A stretch of 64,000 nt of DNA from Agriterribacter sp964604365 (lineage in GTDB: Bacteria; Bacteroidota; Bacteroidia; Chitinophagales; Chitinophagaceae), in assembly GCA_964604365.1 (NCBI GenBank), contig CAZRYS010000014.1, positions 73,513 through 137,512 on the forward strand, written 5' to 3'. Within the stretch, counting starts at the first letter, position 1, and the number at the start of each line of letters is the position of its first letter. Position numbers and translations under genes: made by a program. This document shows positions 18,579 to 25,474 of the stretch, in pieces. The notes beneath the pieces were generated by a model. The model had not been told where the DNA came from. It ran no database searches and was given only the letters and a program-made list of their open reading frames with translations.

Positions 18579-21500
18579 TTAAAAAACAACATTAATACCT
18601 GCTGAATAGCTACGTTGGAAAGGGTAAGTCATTCCGTTCCCTGTTCTACCGACTGCACGGTTCGGATCGTAATTGATATTTTGATTAGTAGCTTCCGGGT
18701 CAAAGAAGCCACGCAATGCAGACCATTCAGTTATGTTTTCTCCTGCAACATAAACTCTTAGTCTGCTTATACCAATCTTACGGGTTAGGTTACCAGGAAG
18801 CGTATACCCAAGCGTCACGTTTTTTAGCCTCAAATACGCAGCATTCAACATGTAGCCCGTTTGAGGTATTGCCAATCCCATCGCCTGGTCGATCCTGGTT
18901 CCCAGGTTAGCATCTGCCAGCCAGTTTTGAAGGATTGGAAATTTAGCATCTGTATTGGCATGCGCCAAACCAGCATCGATATAAGCCTGCGAATGACGAG
19001 CCATCAAAGTAGCATTGTCGTCCTCAGGTCTATAAAAATCGAGTAAATGTTGATAGATATTTCCATAAGGTTGCTGGTAGAACCCGAAGTACAGGTAATC
19101 TAACGGATAGTAGTCACGTTTAGCAACACCTTGCATAAACACTCTAAGGTCTATCCCTTTCCAGCTTCCACTTAAATCGAGACCATACATATAACGAGGC
19201 TCTGTATTGCCTATAATTCTGATGTCTTTTGTTGCTCCTAAATTATATCCTTTTTCAATTATTCCATTACCATCAAGATCGGCATATTTAGGCCAACCAG
19301 GCACCACATCCAAAGCACCCCAGGGAACAATTAATGTCTGATCTAATTTGGCTACCTCATCTTCACTTCTAAAAAAGCCGTCGTTTTGCAATCCCCATAA
19401 CTCTCCTAATTGCATTCCTTCATAGTATTGAATGATACTATTGGTTGGATTAGCAAAACGGGTAATATGGCTTCGGGAGTCAGATAATACAAAGCGGGCA
19501 TTAAAACTCAGAGGACTTCCACCCAACGTAAACCTATCCTGATAACCAACCGTCAACTCCCAACCTTTGGTACGCAAATCAGCAGCATTTTCATCTGGTT
19601 CAGCGGCACCTAAAACACCTGGTAATTGTCTCCCGCGTGTTAACATATCTAATGTATTGCGGGTATAGTAATCAAATACTACGGTAAACTTATCTTTCAG
19701 AAAACCGAGGTCAACACCGAAATTGACAGTATTCACTTTCTCCCAGGTATAATTTTGCGAAACCAATCTTGGAGGGTGAATGATCAGAGGTCTTCCTGCA
19801 CCAATCATGTAATTAGATTGCTCTGTTGACATATAGGGTATATATCCGAAATATTCATCCTTTAACGCCTGATTGCCCAAAGAACCATAAGACCCTCTCA
19901 ATTTGAAATTGTTGACTATATCGTTGATACCACTCATAAAATTCTCCTGATCAACACGCCATGCAACAGATGCGGAAGGAAAGATCCCGAACCTTTTGTC
20001 TTTAGGAAAACGGGAAGAGCCATCGTATCGTCCATTAAACTCAACAATGTAACGGTTATTGTAAATATAGTTCAACCGGCCAAATACTCCTCTGATGGCA
20101 TAGCTGTGTATATTTTCACTAGCATTTAAGAGTCCTGTGGCCAAATTTATTGTTGGATAAGAGGAGGATATCAGCATTTGCCTGCTAACTGCAAATTTCT
20201 CCATTCGTAATTCTTCCTGGTTGAAACCAGCCAGTGCCGTAAAAGAATGTTTTCCGATCTCTTTTTGTAATGTTCCATATACATTCAACACCCTGAACTT
20301 CGAAAATTCAGCACCGTGTAATGCACTGGCATTGCCTTCCTCTCTAACATCGCCGGGACCAAAACCAATATTATACCGTTTCGTACTCTGATTGATGTTA
20401 TTTGACGTATTTCTAAAAGTATAATCAGCGTTAATGGTCAGCAAACGATTCCAAAAAGAAGCTTCTGCGGTAAAGGTTGATTGAATCATTCCTTGCTTTT
20501 CATTGTATGTTCCACCATCAACAATTTGTGCAGCAGTACGCCCTACAGTGGTATTGGCCCAGGTGCCGTCAGGGTTCTTATCATAAGCAATAGGAAAATG
20601 ATTATAAATACCCCAGGGATCAAAATGGGTAGGAACCTCTCTGATAGAATTAGTGTAAAACGTGTTGTTGGCAATCTTAAGCCAATCAGTTAATGCATAG
20701 TCAACTTTTGCACGCAAACCATATCTGTCAAAATAGTCGTCAGCCAATGCTAAAGGACTATTTTGACGATTATAATTTCCAGAAAGATAATATCTAACTT
20801 TATTGTTTTCGCTTGCGCCATTAATTGAGATATCATGATTTTGATTGAAATTGTATTTGTTCATAAAATACCTGCTCCAATCCTGATCACCCATATACTC
20901 CCACGACCCTGGTCTGGAAATATTCTCTCTAACTCCAGGAATTGATGGGTTGTCTGATCTTTCCTTAGCAAAAGTAAAATGCTGATTATCATAATTAGTA
21001 TTTTTCCAAGGAGTGTTATCTGTAGACAACTGAAGCAGACTCGAAAAAATATAAGGGTCTGTCACCATCTTAGGCATTACGGTCGGATGGTTCATGCTGA
21101 AGTTGTTCGAATAACTAAGCTGCGCTCCAGATCCTCCACCAGACTTTGTTGTGATCAAAATAACACCAAATGCTGCTCTCGCACCATATATGGCGGCTGC
21201 TGAAGCATCTTTTACCACTGAAAAAGAAGCAATATCCTGCGCCGCTAATAAGTTCAGCTCTTGCGCTGATGTTTGTACACCATCCACTAAAATTAATGGT
21301 CCACCACCGTTAATAGAAGTGATACCCCTGATATTAATATCCGGAGCTTCACCCGGACGTCCAGAACCAAAACGAATATTAAGGTTGGGAACCATCCCTT
21401 GCAAGCCCTGAGACACATTCGCTATCGGCCTGTTTTGTAAATCTTTCGCTTTCACCTGATCTACTGCGCCGGATAAATTCACTTTCTTTTGTGTGCCATA

Positions 21501-21824
21501 ACCCACTACAACTACATCCTCCAATGTAGCGTTGTCTAAATCGAGGGCTACATCAATGGATGCCTGATCCCCCACCACAATTTCCTGTGGTGCATAACCA
21601 ATCATCGAAATTTGGATAACACTTTTTGATGATCCTACCCTAATCTGAAACTTACCATCGTCATCAGTAAGTGTTCCATTGTTGGTATTTTTTTCACGAA
21701 CAGATGCCGAAGACACCGGCAATCCATTCATGTCGAGCACCGTACCGCTAATCGTCTTTTCCTGGGCCTGAGCCAGCAAAAATCCAGAGAGCAGTAGAAA
21801 AAGAAGCAGCTTAGCTTTTTTCAT
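18579..21824 (-). CDS. SusC/RagA-family TonB-linked outer-membrane protein
   Basis: Energy-coupled outer-membrane importer of 1081 residues. Order: signal peptide (1-22, ending AQAQ), CarboxypepD-regulatory-like beta-sandwich (ISGTVLDMNGLPVSSASV and on, about 24-105), TonB box region EDVVVVGYG, plug domain (ILVDGV, SAAAIYGARAAFGVILITTK), and a 22-strand barrel ending in an aromatic residue. There is no N-terminal STN domain, so no direct sigma/anti-sigma signalling is expected. The start at 21822-21824 was chosen for the signal peptide; the frame is open to 21908. It is divergent from a TetR gene with a palindromic operator candidate between them. Confidence 0.95.
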   Translation of the reverse strand: MKKAKLLLFLLLSGFLLAQAQEKTISGTVLDMNGLPVSSASVREKNTNNGTLTDDDGKFQIRVGSSKSVIQISMIGYAPQEIVVGDQASIDVALDLDNATLEDVVVVGYGTQKKVNLSGAVDQVKAKDLQNRPIANVSQGLQGMVPNLNIRFGSGRPGEAPDINIRGITSINGGGPLILVDGVQTSAQELNLLAAQDIASFSVVKDASAAAIYGARAAFGVILITTKSGGGSGAQLSYSNNFSMNHPTVMPKMVTDPYIFSSLLQLSTDNTPWKNTNYDNQHFTFAKERSDNPSIPGVRENISRPGSWEYMGDQDWSRYFMNKYNFNQNHDISINGASENNKVRYYLSGNYNRQNSPLALADDYFDRYGLRAKVDYALTDWLKIANNTFYTNSIREVPTHFDPWGIYNHFPIAYDKNPDGTWANTTVGRTAAQIVDGGTYNEKQGMIQSTFTAEASFWNRLLTINADYTFRNTSNNINQSTKRYNIGFGPGDVREEGNASALHGAEFSKFRVLNVYGTLQKEIGKHSFTALAGFNQEELRMEKFAVSRQMLISSSYPTINLATGLLNASENIHSYAIRGVFGRLNYIYNNRYIVEFNGRYDGSSRFPKDKRFGIFPSASVAWRVDQENFMSGINDIVNNFKLRGSYGSLGNQALKDEYFGYIPYMSTEQSNYMIGAGRPLIIHPPRLVSQNYTWEKVNTVNFGVDLGFLKDKFTVVFDYYTRNTLDMLTRGRQLPGVLGAAEPDENAADLRTKGWELTVGYQDRFTLGGSPLSFNARFVLSDSRSHITRFANPTNSIIQYYEGMQLGELWGLQNDGFFRSEDEVAKLDQTLIVPWGALDVVPGWPKYADLDGNGIIEKGYNLGATKDIRIIGNTEPRYMYGLDLSGSWKGIDLRVFMQGVAKRDYYPLDYLYFGFYQQPYGNIYQHLLDFYRPEDDNATLMARHSQAYIDAGLAHANTDAKFPILQNWLADANLGTRIDQAMGLAIPQTGYMLNAAYLRLKNVTLGYTLPGNLTRKIGISRLRVYVAGENITEWSALRGFFDPEATNQNINYDPNRAVGRTGNGMTYPFQRSYSAGINVVF

Positions 21825-21905
21825 AAACAGAAAATGTTTGGATAGTGATAAATATTTAGAACCAATTGTAGAAATAGAGCTCAGTCTTGAAACACAATGC
21901 CTCAA

Positions 21906-21938
21906 CAAATATGAATATTATTTAGAATTCCACAAAAA
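21906..21938 (-). promoter_or_regulatory. Promoter of susC-susD
   Basis: On the minus strand TTTTTG (21933-21938) and CATATTTG (21906-21913; one mismatch to TAnnTTTG) are spaced about 20 bases apart. They lie about 80 bases before the susC start. Confidence 0.55.
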
Positions 21939-21965
21939 TAAATTGAACATTCATTCAATTTATTT
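21936..21965. promoter_or_regulatory. Palindromic operator candidate for the divergent TetR regulator
   Basis: Perfect 12-bp inverted repeat AAATAAATTGAA / TTCAATTTATTT around a 6-base centre. It abuts and overlaps the -33 box of the susC promoter. Perfect dyads next to a tetR-type gene are typical autoregulatory and target operators. Binding is inferred. Confidence 0.6.
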
Positions 21966-22065
21966 ACTATTACTTCACAATAACTTTACGACAACATAAC
22001 ACAGTATTTTTTGAAGACACCGGATTGTTACCAATAATCCATTGGTTTTGTAAACAAGAGCACAT

Positions 22066-22073
22066 TATATTTG
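22066..22073 (+). promoter_or_regulatory. Bacteroidota -7 element TATATTTG for the TetR gene
   Basis: Exact TAnnTTTG, 41 bases before the tetR start, with a TTGG at 22043-22046 as a possible -33 box. Confidence 0.5.
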
Positions 22074-22113
22074 CGAAAATTGAAAACACCACACATTTCA
22101 TACATCATTAACT

Positions 22114-22722
22114 ATGGGTAGAAAAAGTTTAAAAGACTCAAGGCAGAAAGAAATCATTGAAGCATTTTACAGATTGGCAAAAAAAGAAGGGCTTGAAAAT
22201 GCATCGATAGCCAAAACCGCCGCACTGATCAATATTAATCCCAGCCTGGTAATTCATTACTTTCAAACAAAAGAACACCTTGTATATGCTCTTACAGAAT
22301 ACATTCTCGATAAATACCTATTAATCTTTAAAGTACCGGCCCGATTGAGTGGAAATGCAAAAAAAAGCCTATTAGCAGTAATTGATAACATATTCTCCAA
22401 TAAATGGAATACGTTGTTTGATGATAGCGTTTCATATAGTTGCTACTCTCTCACCTTTCGGGATAAAACTATTAAAGAAAGATACAAACGACTGCTGGAC
22501 ACATTGAGGCTGAATCTTAAAGAACTGATTCTTGCCTGCAAGGCTGAAGGAACTTTATCGGTAAAAGATCCGGCACTGGTTGCCGATATTATTTTCGTGC
22601 TGGTGGATGGTGCCTACTATTATTTAAGTCTTGTAGCAAACAAAAAAGAATACAATACGAAACTGCAGCAATACAAAAAGCAAGCACTCGCTCAACTCAA
22701 CCTCGTTTCTTCTGCAAAATGA
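22114..22722 (+). CDS. TetR/AcrR-family transcriptional regulator
   Basis: A 202-residue one-component repressor. The N-terminal helix-turn-helix is clear: RQKEIIEAFYRLAKKEGLEN, ASIAKTAALININPSLVIHYF, then FQTKEHLVYALTEYIL (about residues 10-70). An all-helical ligand domain follows, with a conserved Y-rich helix near YYYLSLV. It is transcribed away from susC-susD, and a perfect palindrome lies between the two promoters, so control of the SusCD importer is likely. Its 3' end overlaps the convergent CBU_0592-type gene by 26 bases. Confidence 0.9.
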   Translation: MGRKSLKDSRQKEIIEAFYRLAKKEGLENASIAKTAALININPSLVIHYFQTKEHLVYALTEYILDKYLLIFKVPARLSGNAKKSLLAVIDNIFSNKWNTLFDDSVSYSCYSLTFRDKTIKERYKRLLDTLRLNLKELILACKAEGTLSVKDPALVADIIFVLVDGAYYYLSLVANKKEYNTKLQQYKKQALAQLNLVSSAK

Positions 22723-22987
22723 AAACAATAGAACCCAACGCCACGATTGCCCAAGCGATATTAACGACTACGTTTGGAAAATCACTCAGCAAAAAAGCAT
22801 GATAAGTTAATCCTACTGCCCCGATAACATTAAGCAAATGATATGCTTTTTGATCAGACCGTAACTTTCCTATGCTTAGCAAGATATAGGCAAGCAAATA
22901 AGCAATAGAGCCCACCCACCCTAAAATAGAAGATAACAGATGAGCGCTGGACAATAGAATATTAATCATGTCAAAAAATAAGCTCAA
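22697..22987 (-). CDS. Small membrane protein, CBU_0592-like family
   Basis: A 96-residue integral membrane protein with three predicted helices (about residues 20-40, 48-66 and 71-90). The pattern is GWVGSIAYLLAYILLSIGKL, a polar SDQKAYHLLNVIGA turn, then a helix and the basic tail QKKRG. This arrangement matches the small CBU_0592-like family of unknown function. The start could be the ATG at 22985-22987 or one six codons later. It overlaps the tail of the TetR gene, end to end. Confidence 0.75.
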   Translation of the reverse strand: MSLFFDMINILLSSAHLLSSILGWVGSIAYLLAYILLSIGKLRSDQKAYHLLNVIGAVGLTYHAFLLSDFPNVVVNIAWAIVALGSIVFILQKKRG

Positions 22988-23489
22988 ACATAATTAATTA
23001 TTGATTGCCAAACTATACTGCTGATGAATCGATATCCGTAATCAAGAAAACTTCTTCGGCAAGCCATTCAATCTAAATAAGCAGAAGGGATTTCTCTCAG
23101 CCTCGCAACGGAAAGCTTCATTTATACACTCCAACTTATCAAAGAGCGTTTATTCACTAACTGAGATAAGGTTTTGATTGCACGCTCCACGAACCATCAG
23201 CACACGCCACACACCGCACATTACCAATACAATGTTAGCAATATGCAAAACGGGCTTATTACCAGATATTATCCAAAATAAAGCTTCTGCTACTGAAAAT
23301 TATCAATCCGGCAGGCAAGTGCATAGGTGGCCACCACTTGAAAAGCGTAAAAAAATATCGATGGTTGAGAATGAGTATCTTTTTTTCGGGTACAGCGTTG
23401 TTACAATTTGAATTAGAAAGTTGATTTTACAGCTTTCGTTCTTAATAGAATTGCTGATTTTTTAAAAACTATAATACAAAAACAATTAC
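22988..23489. other. Gene-poor stretch
   Basis: No supported gene. A 77-codon plus-strand frame (23178-23411) has no recognisable start context or family pattern. The stretch leads into a decayed gene and may itself be decayed coding sequence. Confidence 0.4.
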
Positions 23490-23737
23490 ATGAAAAGAAT
23501 GTTATCGGGTTGGCTTTTGACAATAAACCTCTTGTATAGGAGGGTAACTGGACACCATCAAAAACAAGCAATGAAAGCCGGTTTAGAATATCTTGTTACA
23601 ATATCCGTTATCCTTTGCAATCAGATGAAGATAGTGGAAATTGGTTGGAGCAAAAGAAAGCAGCGCCTACAAGGTATTGTCTGATCAATATGATGGAAAC
23701 AGATCCCCTGACCACCTGCCAGTTACATGCCTGGTGA
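23490..23737 (+). pseudogene. Remnant of a secreted endonuclease/exonuclease/phosphatase-family gene
   Basis: The beginning reads as a signal-peptide-like start (MKRMLSGWLLTINLL). After a frame change near 23580, another frame gives ISCYNIRYPLQSDEDSGNW followed by LEQKKAA. The YNIRY...D..NW..RK pattern is the N-terminal signature of the EEP (exonuclease/phosphatase) fold. The remaining two thirds of the domain, including catalytic His and Asp residues, are absent; the frame ends at TGA 23735-23737. Frameshift plus deletion make it a pseudogene. Confidence 0.65.
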
Positions 23738-23757
23738 AGTTTTAAGATACTAATGTT

Positions 23758-23798
23758 ATCAAACAAATACAGCCTTCATCAGGCTGTATTTGTTTGAT
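23758..23798. terminator. Long perfect hairpin, probable bidirectional terminator
   Basis: An 18-bp perfect stem (23758-23775 / 23781-23798) with a 5-base loop. It lies between the plus-strand remnant and the minus-strand barrel gene. There is no separate T-run, but the outer stem is A/T-rich. Confidence 0.55.
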
Positions 23799-23905
23799 CC
23801 TCATCGAAGTCCTATCAGAAAAATAAGAGGATTCGATAGTCGAAAGCAGTTACTCATAGATACACCGGTTAAGAACACTCTAAGAATGCGACCTGATTAT
23901 TTCAG

Positions 23906-24550
23906 TCATTTCAACGTATATAATAATGAAAATGACAGAACCCGATTTTTTGCAGAATTTTCGTGCTGTCCAAGGTGTTTATCTCTATTGATAAATCCAA
24001 TTCCGTAACCAGCTTCCACCGACATTTTATCGGTAATTTTATAGCCGGCCAGAAAATTCAATCCAATATCTATCCTGTTTGCATTTTCCATAGATAACTT
24101 CCCCTTTAAATCATTAGACTCCTCCCAATCTGTTTCACTTTCAAACTTCTCTCTCCATCTACCAGCAAGCGTAAACGAAATATTGGGACCACCGCCTACA
24201 TAAAACTTGTTAATTCTGTAAATAGCCGCCATAGGCAAATCGATATCTACCGTACGAACGACATAAGTCCATTTCCCAAAACCCGGATCCCTTTCGGTTA
24301 ATTTATCCCCACGTCCGGCAAGTCCTAGTCCCGCCCGGAAAGACAAATTCTCAGAAAATTCATATTCACCAAATGCGCCTATGTGCCCGGTAAACAAGAG
24401 TTTATTTTTCATTTGAGTATCGTAACTATACTTCCAACTTGCCAGGTTTATTCCTGCCTTCAACCCGTAGTGAAATTTGTCCGATTGAGCAAACAGCGCG
24501 TTTAAACTAAATAGTAAGGATACAATTGATAATAATGTCAATCTTTTCAT
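23906..24550 (-). CDS. Outer-membrane beta-barrel protein, PorT-like
   Basis: A 214-residue secreted barrel. The signal peptide is residues 1-21 (ending ALFAQ). Alternating hydrophobic/polar strands follow: YGLKAGINLASW, FTGHIGAFGEYEF, LSFRAGLGLAGRG, FYVGGGPNISFTL, IDIGLNFLAGYKI and SVEAGYGIGFIN. The last strand ends VLSFSLLYTLK. This is the usual layout of an 8-10-strand Bacteroidota barrel. Function is unknown; many are structural or transport-assisting. The final coding bases sit just beyond a strong hairpin. Confidence 0.85.
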   Translation of the reverse strand: MKRLTLLSIVSLLFSLNALFAQSDKFHYGLKAGINLASWKYSYDTQMKNKLLFTGHIGAFGEYEFSENLSFRAGLGLAGRGDKLTERDPGFGKWTYVVRTVDIDLPMAAIYRINKFYVGGGPNISFTLAGRWREKFESETDWEESNDLKGKLSMENANRIDIGLNFLAGYKITDKMSVEAGYGIGFINRDKHLGQHENSAKNRVLSFSLLYTLK

Positions 24551-24776
24551 GGTCTATGTTTATGACATTATCGTACAAAAGCAAAAAAGTAAACAGACGT
24601 TAAACCTGTTTTCCAAAAAACAATATGTAACTAACAGCATTGAAGGCAGGGCAATATCAGCAATTATCTCCCAAGCCGGGATCTTATCCTCAGGCGGGAC
24701 GATGCCCCCCATTGAACATAAAATCCTCACACCGGCCTATGACGGCGAAAAGAAGAATACAGTTTTTGTAAAATTA

Positions 24777-25112
24777 TCAGAAATTCCAATTAGTCAACAT
24801 ACCCACCCCAGCAGTAAACACAATGATAATTGCCACTACAATAAAAATCAAACTGGGAATCAATCCGATAATTGCACAAACCCGCCCTGCTTTCAGATTG
24901 CTATAGGAGGATTCTGTATACATAGCCGGATTAATTTTGTAGAGCTGACTGTCCTTATTATACAATACCAACGCAATAATGCTTAGCACTAATCCCGGGA
25001 TACCGTAACAAACACAACCTACGATAGACAGAATGCCTAACACTAATACAGCAGTGGCATTAGGCAAGGCCCTTGGTTGCTCATTGCCGAAAACAGAAGT
25101 TTGATTTTCCAA
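24777..25112 (-). CDS. CCC-motif small membrane protein (TTG start)
   Basis: A 111-residue membrane protein of the Bacteroidota type with a short polar N-terminus (ENQTSVFGNEQPRALPNAT), a first helix containing GCVCYGIPG, a cytosolic loop (YNKDSQLYKINPAMYTE) and a second helix pair. No ATG fits: the nearest upstream one (25173-25175) lies inside the preceding gene and adds sequence in another gene's territory. The TTG at 25110-25112 is separated by one base from the stop codon of the DUF2752 gene, which suggests coupled translation and gives the expected family N-terminus. Confidence 0.75.
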   Translation of the reverse strand: MENQTSVFGNEQPRALPNATAVLVLGILSIVGCVCYGIPGLVLSIIALVLYNKDSQLYKINPAMYTESSYSNLKAGRVCAIIGLIPSLIFIVVAIIIVFTAGVGMLTNWNF

Positions 25113-25113
25113 T

Positions 25114-25440
25114 TTATATAAATATTTGTGAGGTGAATATTTTATAAAAATAATGTACCAGCATGATTGTAACAACCATAATTTGAAGAAACATGATTAT
25201 CCGGGCTCCGGCTGAAAACCGAAAAATAAGGTGTGCAACCGTAAAAACACATAAGCTGAGTAGCGGAATCAATGCCGGATATAAGATCAGGGAGCCCGTA
25301 AAATCTCCCTTCAGCAGGGCTATGGCACTCCTTTGCATACCACACCCCATACACTGTATATGAAACCACCGTACAGATGGACAAGTCAACATGTGATCCT
25401 CCAGCCAGCGTATGAGGTCAGAAAACAGGAGTAGATTCAT
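25114..25440 (-). CDS. DUF2752-domain membrane protein
   Basis: A 108-residue membrane protein of unknown function. The DUF2752 core is clear: CPSVRWFHIQCMGCGMQRSA, then IALLKGDFTGSL and PALIPLL, with conserved cysteines and three membrane helices. It is transcribed with the downstream CCC-motif protein; the two reading frames meet with one base between stop and TTG start. DUF2752 proteins often neighbour such small multi-helix proteins in this phylum. No function is known. Confidence 0.88.
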   Translation of the reverse strand: MNLLLFSDLIRWLEDHMLTCPSVRWFHIQCMGCGMQRSAIALLKGDFTGSLILYPALIPLLSLCVFTVAHLIFRFSAGARIIMFLQIMVVTIMLVHYFYKIFTSQIFI

Positions 25441-25474
25441 TTAACCACAAAATACAAAATAGGTTGCATTTTGG

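Noticed and set aside
24549..24986. 145-codon plus-strand ORF
   Set aside because: Antisense to the CCC-motif gene for half its length and without family similarity.
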